From Deinococcus roseus (GTDB lineage Bacteria; Deinococcota; Deinococci; Deinococcales; Deinococcaceae), in assembly GCF_014646895.1 (NCBI RefSeq), contig NZ_BMOD01000020.1, forward strand, positions 25,291 through 89,290: 64,000 nt of DNA, read 5' to 3'. Positions 1 through 8,909 of the stretch are shown here, in pieces (within the stretch, counting starts at the first letter, position 1; the number at the start of each line of letters is the position of its first letter). Made by a program: the position numbers and the translations under genes. The notes beneath the pieces were generated by a model. It saw only the letters and a list, made by a program, of their open reading frames with translations, did no database searches and had not been told where the DNA came from.

Positions 1-122
1 TGGGCGGTTTCCACATCTTTCGGGGTGGAGGAGACTTTCACCTCGAAACCTGCCCGCTCCAGCGCCTTGGCTGCTGAACGCAGGTTGCCGCTTCCATAAT
101 CCACCAGCAGGGTTGAGGTCAC
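1..122 (-). CDS. hisH: Imidazole glycerol phosphate synthase subunit HisH, N-terminal part (runs off the window)
   Basis: About 40 residues are present, reading VTSTLLVDYGSGNLRSAAKA at the start; the DYGSGNLRS segment is the usual N-terminus of the HisH glutamine amidotransferase. HisH supplies ammonia to HisF in the fifth step of histidine synthesis. The start is GTG at 122-120, which overlaps the hisB stop codon by 4 nt (GTGA), the usual arrangement for translational coupling. The catalytic triad lies beyond the window edge. Confidence 0.85.
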   Translation of the reverse strand, partial: MTSTLLVDYGSGNLRSAAKALERAGFEVKVSSTPKDVETA

Positions 123-724
123 AGGACTCCTTTCGTGCTGGGCAGGCTCTGGCTGGTGATGCGGGTGGCCAGATAAAGCGCCCGTGAAAAGGCTTTGGTG
201 ATGGCTTCAATCACATGGTGCGATTCCCGACCCGACAGCAGGCGCACATGCAAAGTCACCCCGGCATGGTTGCAGAACCCCCGCAGAAACTCCCTGAGGT
301 GGAAGATGTTGTAGCCGTTGGAATCCCCGAGCACATCCAGACGCTCGGGTTCGAAGCCCAGATGGGCACGGCCCGAGAAATCCAGCACCACATGGGCCAG
401 GGTTTCGTCCATGGGAACAAAAGCATCTGCATAACGCTCGATGCCCTTCATGTCTCCCAGGGCCTGTTTGAACGCCTGTCCGAGTGCGATGCCCACGTCT
501 TCTGCCAGATGGTGCACATCCACATGCAGGTCTCCGGTGGCCTCAATCACCAGACCGAAACGGCCATGCTTGCGCACCTGATCAAGCATGTGTTCCTGAA
601 AGCCATGCCCGGTTTTCAGGGGGCCTTCGAGGACTTCATCGAGGTTCAGACGGATGTGGATCTGGGTTTCATGGGTGTTGCGTACAATTTCGCTGCTGCG
701 TGTCACAGTGACACTGTACTCCAT
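119..724 (-). CDS. hisB: Imidazoleglycerol-phosphate dehydratase HisB
   Basis: A 201-residue protein, the usual length of a stand-alone HisB. It dehydrates imidazoleglycerol phosphate to imidazoleacetol phosphate in histidine synthesis. Visible family motifs are the EHML segment near residue 44, HHLAED at 71-76 and ESHHVIEA near 170, which carry the paired histidines and acidic residues binding the two Mn ions. I chose the ATG at 724; an in-frame TTG at 730 adds two residues without a Shine-Dalgarno. It is followed directly by hisH with a 4-nt overlap. Only dehydratase motifs are present, with no sign of the N-terminal HAD phosphatase domain found in the E. coli fusion. Confidence 0.93.
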   Translation of the reverse strand: MEYSVTVTRSSEIVRNTHETQIHIRLNLDEVLEGPLKTGHGFQEHMLDQVRKHGRFGLVIEATGDLHVDVHHLAEDVGIALGQAFKQALGDMKGIERYADAFVPMDETLAHVVLDFSGRAHLGFEPERLDVLGDSNGYNIFHLREFLRGFCNHAGVTLHVRLLSGRESHHVIEAITKAFSRALYLATRITSQSLPSTKGVL

Positions 725-1185
725 TTGCAACCGTTAAACTGCAAACCTGTACAGGGTTGAAAACGCTGAAATGGTGTCTGGAAAGGCAAAGCTGAAATTT
801 CGACTGCTTGTGCTTTTTGGTCACAAGATGCTTTTGAACCCCCAGAAAAAGAACTTGATGGTCTGGTTGCTCTTGCAGCACGGGAACTTCTTGCTGCTGA
901 GCGCCGTTGCCCGAAATGCTCAATTCCAGAGAAGCTGCCCATTGGATTGCGAAACCTCTTACGGTTTTCAGGACATCTGGCAGGTTCTGACTGAAAAAAC
1001 TGTTTCTTTTCCAGTGACACCCTGTGATAAGAAGGGCATGTGCTGCTTGTGATTTGTGGGCTTTGCTCTGTACCAGATGTCCCACAAGAAAAAACCCGGT
1101 GCTTCACGAGCAACCGGGTCCATGTCAGCGATCAATTGCAGAATAGGATTCTGCTGGCTGTCAACTGTTTACTGTCAACTTTTGT
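725..1185. other. Intergenic region between hisB and phoU
   Basis: About 460 bp without a convincing gene. It must hold the minus-strand hisB promoter, and near 1089-1119 it has the phoU terminator. Short open frames here have no ribosome binding site and no recognisable motif. Near 1158-1175 two CTGTCAA words lie 14 nt apart, weakly like the heptamer arrays found elsewhere in the window but too short to assign. Confidence 0.6.
1089..1119 (-). terminator. Rho-independent terminator after phoU
   Basis: On the minus strand the arms ACCCGGT (1119-1113) and ACCGGGT (1100-1094) pair around a GC-rich loop and run into a T tract broken by one C. It lies about 65 nt after the phoU stop codon and closes the pstCAB-phoU operon. 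Confidence 0.85.
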
Positions 1186-1854
1186 TCAGTGGTTCTGTGA
1201 AAGGGCCTTGTCAAAAGCCTTCCCGGTGATCCAGTAGTAAATCCGCTCGGAGATGTTGACCATGTGGTCCCCCAGGCGTTCAAAACTGCGGGCCAGACGG
1301 GTGAGCTTCAGGGCAGAGGAGGTCATGCGCAGGTCCTCCATGATGCGGGTGAGTGTGGAGCGCTGCAGTTGCTCATAAAAAGCATCCACTTCCAGATCCA
1401 TTTCCTGCAGGTCTTTGACAGACCTCAGGCTTTTCTCTGCAAAAGCGTAAGCCAGCGTTTCCATCATCTCGTTCAATTTGGTGACCAGGGGCTGGATGTC
1501 CGAGTAAAAGCCCGAGGTGATGGTTCCGGCCACCTGCTCCAGATCGGTGGCGACGTGCACCGCGTAGTCTCCAATGCGCTCTGCATCAGTCAGGCTTTTG
1601 AGCACCAGCACAATGAAGCGCAGGTCTCCAGCCACCGGCTGGTGCAAGGCAATGGCGGTCAGGCACATGGTTTCCAGGTCGTGTTCCAGCTGGTCCACTT
1701 CCAGATCGAGTTTTTTGGCGTGTTCAGATAAATGGTGAAAATTCTTGGTGATCAGACCCTTGTGCACCAGGGTCAGTTGTTCCAGATTGATGGACAGCAT
1801 GCGCAAAAAGCCCGCTTTGATGTCCTGAATGCTGTGTTCCAATTGGTCGCGCAT
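1186..1854 (-). CDS. phoU: Phosphate signalling/transport regulator PhoU
   Basis: A 222-residue, all-helical protein made of two PhoU repeats with the EXXXD-type metal-binding pattern (for example LDLEVDQLEHDLE near residue 50 and MDLEVDAFYEQL near 150). PhoU links the Pst transporter to the Pho two-component system and restrains phosphate uptake. The ATG at 1854 follows a strong AAGGAGG Shine-Dalgarno; the open frame extends upstream only as a shadow of pstB. It sits 14 nt after pstB, the usual last gene of a pst operon, and is followed by a terminator. Confidence 0.95.
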   Translation of the reverse strand: MRDQLEHSIQDIKAGFLRMLSINLEQLTLVHKGLITKNFHHLSEHAKKLDLEVDQLEHDLETMCLTAIALHQPVAGDLRFIVLVLKSLTDAERIGDYAVHVATDLEQVAGTITSGFYSDIQPLVTKLNEMMETLAYAFAEKSLRSVKDLQEMDLEVDAFYEQLQRSTLTRIMEDLRMTSSALKLTRLARSFERLGDHMVNISERIYYWITGKAFDKALSQNH

Positions 1855-1868
1855 TGTATAACGCCTCC

Positions 1869-2627
<759 letters not shown>

Positions 2628-2666
2628 GGGCACTCCTTGAGGTTCAGAGCAGTCGGGCTCAGCAGG

Positions 2667-3542
2667 CTATTTCTTGCGGGTGGCGATCCGGGCGACCAGG
2701 GTGGTCACAAAGACCATCAGCACCAGAATCAGCGAGGCGGCATAAGCCAGGGGCAGCGAGCTGGGAAAGGGGCTGTTTGCCCGGTTGTAAATCTCCAGGG
2801 GGAGGGCAGCCATGCCCAGGCTGGAGAAAGGATTGAGCTGCCAGAACTGGGAACCCAGTGCCGTGAACAGCAAGGGCGCAGCTTCGCCGGACACGCGGGA
2901 AATCGCCAGCATCACACCCGTGATGATTCCAGAGCGGGCTGCAGGCAGGATGATGCTGTAAATCACCCTCCATTTGGGCAGACCCAGGGCCAGACCTGCT
3001 TCACGCACGGTCTGGGGCACCAGTTTCAGCACCTCTTCGGTGGTGCGGACCACAATGGGGATCATGATGAAGCCCAGAGCAAGGGAAGCTGCAAAACCCC
3101 GGAAGGTTTTGAATTCGGCAATGATCAGGGTGTAGGCCACCAGACCCATCACAATGGCAGGAATGCCAGAGAGCACATCGCTGATCAGACGCACAGCGGG
3201 GACCATGGGATGTTCGCGGTATTCGGAGATCATCACACCCCCACCAATGCCCACAATGACGCCCATGACGGTTGCCATGCCCACAATGATCACGGAACCC
3301 ACAATGGCGTTGGCAAAACCGCCACCGGTTTCACCTTCAGGTTTGGGAAGCTGGGTGAAGGTGTCCCAGTTGATGCTCTGGATGCCGTTCACGATCAGGA
3401 AGTAGAAAATCAGCAGCAGGGGGGTCAGCACGATCAGGGTGGCCAGCACCATCAGGCCAGCCATCAGGCTGTTCTTGAACCTGCGGCCAGAACTGAGGCC
3501 CCCACCCTTCACGGGATTCGAGCGCACGCCAGAGGACATCAT
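2667..3542 (-). CDS. pstA: Phosphate ABC transporter permease PstA
   Basis: A 291-residue inner membrane permease with about six hydrophobic segments, beginning with one at residues 30-55. The cytoplasmic coupling motif region (EAGLALGLPKWRVIYSIILP, near 185) is the EAA loop that contacts PstB. Its ATGATG start overlaps the pstC stop by 4 nt, so the two permease genes are probably translationally coupled, as expected for a 1:1 heterodimer. Confidence 0.95.
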   Translation of the reverse strand: MMSSGVRSNPVKGGGLSSGRRFKNSLMAGLMVLATLIVLTPLLLIFYFLIVNGIQSINWDTFTQLPKPEGETGGGFANAIVGSVIIVGMATVMGVIVGIGGGVMISEYREHPMVPAVRLISDVLSGIPAIVMGLVAYTLIIAEFKTFRGFAASLALGFIMIPIVVRTTEEVLKLVPQTVREAGLALGLPKWRVIYSIILPAARSGIITGVMLAISRVSGEAAPLLFTALGSQFWQLNPFSSLGMAALPLEIYNRANSPFPSSLPLAYAASLILVLMVFVTTLVARIATRKK

Positions 3543-4474
3543 TTGATTCCTTTCGGGGTCAGGCGGGCCACGATCAGGCGGGCCAGGTAATTGACGATCA
3601 CGCTGATGATGAACAGCAGGAGGCCAATGCCCAGCAGGCTGGAGAGTTGCAGGTCACTGGTGGCTTCCTGGAACTGGGTGGCAATCACCGAGGCCATGGT
3701 GTTGGTGGCACTGAAAGGACCCGCAGGAATGGCGTTGTTGTTGCCGATCACCATGGTCACGGCCATGGTTTCACCGAGGGCACGACCCAGACTGAGGATC
3801 ACCCCGCCGAAAATCCCTGCACGGGCATAAGGCAGGATGGCCATGGAAATCACTTCCCATTTGGTGGCCCCCAGGGCGTAAGCGGCCTCACGCTGGTCTG
3901 CAGGCACCAGACGGATCACGTCACGGGCCACAGAAGCGGTGTAGGGAATCACCATGATGGAGAGCACGATCACAGCGGTGAACAGACTGCGTCCAGTGGG
4001 GGCAGCAACCAGCCAGCTGATTTTTTGCAGCTGGGGGTCTGTCATGATCCACATCTGCAGTTTCTGCACCAGGGGCACCAGAAACACAATGGCCCACAGG
4101 CCGTAAATCACGCTGGGAATTGCGGCCAGCAGCTCGATCAGGTAGCTGACGGGTTCTGCGAGCCATCTGGGCGCATACTCGGTCACGAAGATGGCAGCAG
4201 GAACAGCCAGCAGCACAGCAATCAGCAAGGCAGGCACACTGGTGAGCAGGGTGCCCACAATGAATGTCAGGGCTCCGTATTTCTCGTTGGGGACATCCCA
4301 TACGGTGTCGGTCAGGAAGCCCAGGCCGTAGGTTTTCAGGGCGTCCCAGCCTCCCACCACCAGCTCGTACAGGGAAAGGCCAAAAATGGCGATGATGGCC
4401 ACGCCCAGCAGGAGGATCAGTCCCTTGAAATACTGGTCGGAGCGTGAAGACAACACTTTTCGGCTGTTTTGCAT
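3539..4474 (-). CDS. pstC: Phosphate ABC transporter permease PstC
   Basis: A 311-residue membrane protein with six predicted helices and an EAA loop reading REAAYALGATKWEVISMAIL near residue 200. It forms the phosphate channel with PstA. The ATG at 4474 follows an AGAGGTGA Shine-Dalgarno. Unusually it is not directly downstream of pstS: an opposite-strand gene lies between them, so pstC has its own promoter region, which contains an 11-nt-periodic element shared with pstS (4594-4626). Confidence 0.95.
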   Translation of the reverse strand: MQNSRKVLSSRSDQYFKGLILLLGVAIIAIFGLSLYELVVGGWDALKTYGLGFLTDTVWDVPNEKYGALTFIVGTLLTSVPALLIAVLLAVPAAIFVTEYAPRWLAEPVSYLIELLAAIPSVIYGLWAIVFLVPLVQKLQMWIMTDPQLQKISWLVAAPTGRSLFTAVIVLSIMVIPYTASVARDVIRLVPADQREAAYALGATKWEVISMAILPYARAGIFGGVILSLGRALGETMAVTMVIGNNNAIPAGPFSATNTMASVIATQFQEATSDLQLSSLLGIGLLLFIISVIVNYLARLIVARLTPKGIK

Positions 4475-4593
4475 GGGTCAGGTCACCTCTGCCTCTCGGG
4501 CAATGCCCACATTAGACTGTCTTTTTGTCATGGATACGTCATCACTCCTCTGCATTTGATGGGGGTTGTACCCTGTGCTTTCAGCTTGCTGGA

Positions 4594-4626
4594 CGATGTT
4601 CAATGCCATGTCATGGAATTGCCATT
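4594..4626 (-). promoter_or_regulatory. Putative Pho box upstream of pstC
   Basis: Three consecutive 11-nt units on the minus strand (4626-4616, 4615-4605, 4604-4594) each have TG at positions 3-4, as in tandem PhoB/PhoP-type boxes. The site aligns without gaps with the one upstream of pstS, and the words CAATTC and CATGAC are identical in both. It also lies 67-99 bp upstream of the divergent metallo-hydrolase gene, which could share the control. The function is inferred. Confidence 0.6.
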
Positions 4627-4692
4627 GGATGGGATCAGGCATGCAGGTGTGGATTGTCATGAAAATTGTCCCCGGTTCAAAAAGAACAGGTT

Positions 4693-5667
4693 ATGATGAA
4701 CAGCATGTTGATTCCCATCACCGAAACCCTGCATGCCCTCAGGGTTCCGATTCCCTACCCCATGCAATTTGTCACGGTGCTCATCGACACGGCTGCCCCC
4801 GTCACCCTGATTGACACAGCCCTGCACACCCCCGAAGCCCTGGCTGCCCTGGAAGCAGGACTGGCAGAACTGAACCTCGGTTTTCAGGACATCGAGCGCA
4901 TCATTGTGACCCACCACCACCCGGACCACTACGGACTGGCAGGCTGGTTGCAGCAACAAAACGGAGCCCCCATCCTGATGCTGCAAGAAGAAGTGAACCG
5001 GGGCGAAAAATACTGGTCCAGATGGGAATACTGGAAAAACGAACACGACCAGCACCTGCTGTCCCACGGGCTTCCTGTAGAGAGTCAGCCCGGCCTGGAC
5101 AGCGCCATGCTGAAATCCAGAAACCGCATGATTCTGGGCCAGGTCACACCCGTGCAGGTCGGAGACAGAATCTCCCTGTCAAACACCGAATTTGAAGTCC
5201 TGTGGCTGCCCGGACACGCAGATGGGCACCTCGGGCTGTGGAATGCAGATCTGTCCCTCCTGATTGCCGGAGATGTGATTCTGGAACGCATCACCCCCAA
5301 CATCGGCAGGTACGCTTACACCCGCGAAGACCCCCTGGGCGACTACTTCAACACCCTCAAAGCGGTGGAAACCCTGAACCCACAGAGGACCGTGATCGGG
5401 CACTATGGTCCGGTCATTGAAAATGCAGCAGGGCGAGCCAGAGAAATTGCAGCGCACCACCACGAGCGGCTGAATGAAATTCTGGAACTGCTTGCAGAAC
5501 CCATGAACGCCTACGACCTCTCCCTCAAGCTGTTCCAGAGAGAACTGGACACCTTCGGGCGGCGCTTTGCACTGGCAGAGGTGGTTGCACACCTGGAACA
5601 CCTGCGGTTTCAGGGGAAATTGCAGGTGTTCCAGGTGGATGGGGTGTGGAGGTACTGGAGGGGTTGA
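4693..5667 (+). CDS. Metallo-beta-lactamase-fold hydrolase
   Basis: A 324-residue protein with the MBL metal site HHHPDH near residue 80, a second histidine in LPGHADGHLG near 178, an aspartate in LIAGDVI near 195 and a late histidine in VIGHYGP near 240. After the catalytic core comes a C-terminal region of about 70 residues resembling the winged-helix tail of LACTB2-type MBL proteins. The substrate is unknown. The start is the first of two adjacent ATGs (4693), with only a weak Shine-Dalgarno. It interrupts the pst cluster on the opposite strand and ends at a bidirectional terminator facing pstS; a role in phosphate metabolism is possible but unproven. Confidence 0.85.
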   Translation: MMNSMLIPITETLHALRVPIPYPMQFVTVLIDTAAPVTLIDTALHTPEALAALEAGLAELNLGFQDIERIIVTHHHPDHYGLAGWLQQQNGAPILMLQEEVNRGEKYWSRWEYWKNEHDQHLLSHGLPVESQPGLDSAMLKSRNRMILGQVTPVQVGDRISLSNTEFEVLWLPGHADGHLGLWNADLSLLIAGDVILERITPNIGRYAYTREDPLGDYFNTLKAVETLNPQRTVIGHYGPVIENAAGRAREIAAHHHERLNEILELLAEPMNAYDLSLKLFQRELDTFGRRFALAEVVAHLEHLRFQGKLQVFQVDGVWRYWRG

Positions 5668-5694
5668 ACCCCCCTGTCCTGTGAGGGCTGCGCA

Positions 5695-5738
5695 CCCAAA
5701 GCTGTCCCCCCTCCAGACGGAGGGGGGACAGCTTTGGG
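5695..5738. terminator. Bidirectional terminator between the MBL gene and pstS
   Basis: Perfect 18-bp inverted repeat: left arm 5695-5712, loop of 8 nt, right arm 5721-5738. It lies between the converging ends of the MBL gene (stop at 5667) and pstS (stop at 5758). There is no long T tract on either side, but the stem is very stable. Confidence 0.8.
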
Positions 5739-5757
5739 TGAAACGAAAAGCAGGGGG

Positions 5758-6786
5758 TTAGAGTTTCTTGCTGCCGAACTTGATGCTGCCAATCAGGGTT
5801 TCGGCCAGCTTCTGGGCGCGGGAGGGCAGCTCAGCGTAGCCCAGACCCTCGTTGAACTTCTGACCGTCGTTGACGATCCAGTTCAGCAGGTTTTTGACGG
5901 CTCTGGCTTTCTCTTCGGTGTTTTTGCCGTAGTCCTGGTTCTGATAGACCAGGATCCAGGTGTAGCCGCTGATGGGGTAGGAGTCGGCGCCAGTGGCGTC
6001 GGTGATGCTCACACGGGTGTCTGCAGGCAGGGGTTTGGAAGCTGCAGCAGCAGTCACACCTTTCAGGCTGGCTTTGACGTACTTGCCTGCCTTGTTCTTC
6101 ACGGTGCCAAAGTCGATGTTGTTCTGCTTGGCGAAGATCAGCTCAACGTAACCGATGCTGCCAGGGGTCTGCTTGACCACAGAGGCCACACCGTCGTTGC
6201 CTTTGCCGCCGATGCTGACCTGGGGCCAGTTCACGGTGGTGCCTTTGCCCACGCTGCCAGCGAAGGTTTTGCTGACCTTGGAGAGGTAGTCGGTGAAGAT
6301 GAAGGTGGTTCCGCTGCCATCGGCACGGCGGGCGATGGTGATGGGCAGGGTGATGTTCTTCAGCTCGGGGTTTTCTTTGACCAGAGCGGCATCGTTCCAT
6401 TTGGTGATTTTTCCGGCGAAGATGTCTGCCAGCACTTTGCCATCAAACTTCAGGCTGCTGTCCACACCGGGGATGTTGTAAATGGGCACCACTGCACCCA
6501 GAGCGGTGGGGATGTGCAGGATTTTGTTGCCACCGGGCGCTTTGGCCAGGTCGGTGTCGCTCATGGGGCCGTCAGAGGCTCCAAAGTCCACGGTTTGCTC
6601 CAGGATCTGGCGCTGTCCGCCGCCAGAACCAATGCTCTGGTAGCTGACTTCGGTTCCGGTGGCTTTCTGGTATTCAGAGAAGTATTTCAGGTAAAGGGGG
6701 TAGGGGAAAGATGCGCCTGCGCCCTGCAGGGACACTGCGAAAGCGGGGGTGGCGAGTAAAGCTGCGGTCATCAGCACTTTCTTCAT
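5758..6786 (-). CDS. pstS: Phosphate ABC transporter substrate-binding protein PstS
   Basis: A 342-residue secreted phosphate-binding protein. It has a Sec signal peptide (MKKVLMTAALLATPAFA, likely cleaved after AFA) and the PstS motifs GAGASFPYPLY, SIGSGGGQRQI, DFGASDGPMS and RADGSGTT, which contact phosphate. I prefer the ATG at 6786, which gives a standard signal peptide; an ATG at 6798 adds VGGM and has no ribosome binding site either. A tandem 11-nt element ends 19 nt upstream, so the transcript may be very short-leadered. It is separated from pstC by the MBL gene. Confidence 0.95.
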   Translation of the reverse strand: MKKVLMTAALLATPAFAVSLQGAGASFPYPLYLKYFSEYQKATGTEVSYQSIGSGGGQRQILEQTVDFGASDGPMSDTDLAKAPGGNKILHIPTALGAVVPIYNIPGVDSSLKFDGKVLADIFAGKITKWNDAALVKENPELKNITLPITIARRADGSGTTFIFTDYLSKVSKTFAGSVGKGTTVNWPQVSIGGKGNDGVASVVKQTPGSIGYVELIFAKQNNIDFGTVKNKAGKYVKASLKGVTAAAASKPLPADTRVSITDATGADSYPISGYTWILVYQNQDYGKNTEEKARAVKNLLNWIVNDGQKFNEGLGYAELPSRAQKLAETLIGSIKFGSKKL

Positions 6787-6804
6787 GCCTCCCACCATAA
6801 AGAA

Positions 6805-6848
6805 GCACTGTCAGGGATTTTTCAGTGTCAGGTCATGGAATTGTCAGG
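6805..6848 (-). promoter_or_regulatory. Putative Pho box upstream of pstS
   Basis: Four consecutive 11-nt units on the minus strand (6848-6838, 6837-6827, 6826-6816, 6815-6805), each with TGA at positions 3-5 and three of them TGAC. PhoB-family response regulators bind direct repeats of 11-nt period, so this is a likely phosphate-starvation operator. The same element, shorter, precedes pstC. Confidence 0.65.
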
Positions 6849-7088
6849 TGAGAGAGCAGGCCAGCAAAGGTGCAGACAGCCCTCATGGAAGGCCAATTTC
6901 CCCTGGCATTCATCTGACAACCAGAGAATCCTGGACATTCTCGCTCGGGTCATGGCAGGTGTCTCCTGACAGAACAGCCCTCAAGCGTGTTGTTTGCTGA
7001 AAATCAGCGGGTTCGTCATGAAGCTGTGTGCCCCTGCTTTGCGGACATTCTGTCTGCCCGGCCAATCTTTTTGGGGGTCAAAACTCGG

Positions 7089-7094
7089 TATACT
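7089..7094 (+). promoter_or_regulatory. -10 element of a leaderless promoter
   Basis: TATACT followed after exactly 6 nt by the ATG at 7101, with no Shine-Dalgarno. This is the layout of Deinococcus leaderless transcripts. No good -35 is seen at the usual distance. Confidence 0.65.
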
Positions 7095-7100
7095 CCCTAT

Positions 7101-7577
7101 ATGCAACCCACAGATATCATCGCTGACTTCCTGAAACGCAAAGGGTGGGACGTGGAAACGCAGGACGAGTTGATCACCATGGATTACCAGACCGAGTCGG
7201 TCATTGGCACGCTCGCTCTGGCCATTGCCCAGCAAACCCCTTACCTGATCACCCGTTTTGATTTGACCCTGGACATTTTTGTGCAGGAGGAGAGCCTCGC
7301 AGAGGTGATGATGGGTTTGAACCTGATCAACCAGCAATTCTCGGTGGGGTGCATGTACCTGGATCTTGTCGAAATGGAAGAGGACGAAGGCGGGGAAGAC
7401 GACGTGAACGAACCCGAACTGCTCTTTCTGCTGGGAGCACGGGGCAGCACCGTTCTGGAAGGCATGGAAGACCACCACCTGGAACTGCTCCACCACGCCC
7501 TGGAGGTCTTTGTGGAAGAGGTCTCCGATGCGGTCATCAACGACATGGGCAACATGCCCAAAACCCTGCAGGCATAA
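7101..7577 (+). CDS. YbjN-like domain protein
   Basis: A 158-residue acidic soluble protein. The alpha-beta pattern (IIADFLKRKGWDVETQDE at the start, then ESLAEVMMGLNLINQQFSVG) resembles the YbjN/sensory transduction regulator fold related to type III secretion chaperones, but I cannot confirm it without a profile search. The second half contains a run of Glu/Asp. The ATG at 7101 follows a -10 box by 6 nt, which favours it over longer upstream frames. It is monocistronic and followed by a heptamer array. Confidence 0.6.
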   Translation: MQPTDIIADFLKRKGWDVETQDELITMDYQTESVIGTLALAIAQQTPYLITRFDLTLDIFVQEESLAEVMMGLNLINQQFSVGCMYLDLVEMEEDEGGEDDVNEPELLFLLGARGSTVLEGMEDHHLELLHHALEVFVEEVSDAVINDMGNMPKTLQA

Positions 7578-7581
7578 GAGT

Positions 7582-7616
7582 TATCAGCCATCACCTGTCA
7601 GCGATCAGCCTTCAGG
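7582..7616 (+). repeat. Heptamer array A (NNTCAGC type)
   Basis: Five heptamers in phase, three of them ending TCAGC, beginning 5 nt after the stop codon of the upstream gene. Degenerate member of the dispersed heptamer family described in the findings. Confidence 0.55.
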
Positions 7617-7694
7617 ATTTGCAGGGCATTCCAAACTTCCAGCCAGGGTCTTGTGACCTTCAAGAGGTGATGGGATCAAAAAAGACAAACGGGT

Positions 7695-8750
7695 TCAGGA
7701 TTTCCAGGTTTTTTCCAGGATCCTGAACCAGTTCTCATGGCAGATTTTGTGCAGGGCAGGATCATCGTAACCATGTGTCCTCAGGGAGGCCACCAGATGC
7801 TGCAATCCTGAGGCGTCCTTGATGGCTTCTGGCACCACTGCACCATCAAAATCAGACCCGATGGCCACCCCATCCAGACCCAGATGCTGCACCAGATGGT
7901 CCACCTGACGCACCAGTTCATCCAGAGGGGTTTTGGCCTCTAAATGCCCATCAGGCCGCAACTCACTGACCGAAAAATTGACCCCCACCAGCCCACCAGA
8001 TTCCCGGATGGCGGCCAGTTGACGGTCCGTCAGGTTGCGTGTGGCTGGACAGAGGCTGTGGGCATTGGCATGGGTGGCCACAATGGGAGCATCGGTGATT
8101 CTGGCCAGATCCCAGAAGCCTTTTTCATTCAGGTGGGACACATCCAGCAGGATGCCCAGCCTGTTGCAGGCCTGCACCAGTTCCTTGCCAGCATCGGTCA
8201 GACCTTCTCCTGTGTCAGGAGATGCAGGATGGGCAAAAGGCACTCCATGTCCAAAAGCATTGGGTCTGCTCCACACAGGTCCAATGGAGCGCACCCCGGC
8301 CCGATAAAACACCTCCAGGGCAGTCAGCTCTGGGTCAATCATTTCTGCCCCTTCAAAATGCAGCACCATGGTGAACTGTCCAGACTCCAAACCGTTTTGC
8401 AGGTCTGCAAAGCTCTGGACAATTTTGACTTTTCCCTCAGATCTGCGTTCCAGCTGGTAAAACGCGTTCAGCTGGGCAAAAGTCTGTTTCTGGGCGGTCT
8501 GCAGGTCCAGTGGAGGAGGCAATTTGACCTCATACCCCGTTGCATTGAAAACAATTTCCTCTTTGAGGGGCGGGTCATGGAAAGCCATGAGGGCAAAAAA
8601 TCCACCGATCATGCCGCCTTCCTGTGCTCTGGGCAAATCCAGATGGCCCTTCTCTGAGCGCTGCAAGAAATCATCGCCCTCTTTCTGGTAAGGGACCAGC
8701 CTTTGCACCACATCGTTGTGACCATCAAATATGGGAATCAAATCGGACAT
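7695..8750 (-). CDS. Membrane dipeptidase family protein (peptidase M19)
   Basis: A 351-residue protein of the renal dipeptidase family, zinc enzymes that cleave dipeptides. Family signatures are the metal motif FDGHNDVV at the N-terminus, the bridging Glu in LHFEGAE near residue 120, the histidines in DVSHLNEKGF and VATHANAHSLCPATRNLTD, and the aspartate in IGSDFDGA near 305. No signal peptide is visible, so it is probably cytoplasmic. The ATG at 8750 gives the family-typical MSDLIPIFDGHND start; the upstream open frame reads through a heptamer array. A 10-bp inverted repeat (7692-7701 / 7720-7729) overlaps the stop codon. Confidence 0.9.
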   Translation of the reverse strand: MSDLIPIFDGHNDVVQRLVPYQKEGDDFLQRSEKGHLDLPRAQEGGMIGGFFALMAFHDPPLKEEIVFNATGYEVKLPPPLDLQTAQKQTFAQLNAFYQLERRSEGKVKIVQSFADLQNGLESGQFTMVLHFEGAEMIDPELTALEVFYRAGVRSIGPVWSRPNAFGHGVPFAHPASPDTGEGLTDAGKELVQACNRLGILLDVSHLNEKGFWDLARITDAPIVATHANAHSLCPATRNLTDRQLAAIRESGGLVGVNFSVSELRPDGHLEAKTPLDELVRQVDHLVQHLGLDGVAIGSDFDGAVVPEAIKDASGLQHLVASLRTHGYDDPALHKICHENWFRILEKTWKS

Positions 8751-8839
8751 GGTTATTGATACCACAGTAGGTAGGCTGCTGTGCAGAACCGATTTGCCCG
8801 AAGTGAGCTGAACATGGGTTTGCAAAGAAGTGTTTTTGC

Positions 8840-8860
8840 CCTCGGCTCTGGGCTCTCGGC
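8840..8860 (-). repeat. Heptamer array B
   Basis: Three heptamers of the TCTCGGC type on the plus strand (GCCGAGA type on the minus strand), flanked by TTTTTGC, the complement of the GCAAAAN variant seen next to other arrays. It lies between the divergent dipeptidase and CoA-transferase genes. Confidence 0.7.
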
Positions 8861-8909
8861 ATGCTTCTGTTTTGAGATCCCCCTCTTGCTGGATTAGAAT
8901 GTCTGCCAC

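Noticed and set aside
771..1052. Possible 93-residue gene between hisB and phoU
   Set aside because: No Shine-Dalgarno or leaderless box, no motif, and it overlaps several equally poor frames.
5734..6759. Long plus-strand open frame (341 codons) opposite pstS
   Set aside because: It mirrors the pstS codons, has no ribosome binding site or family motif, and pstS on the other strand is certain.
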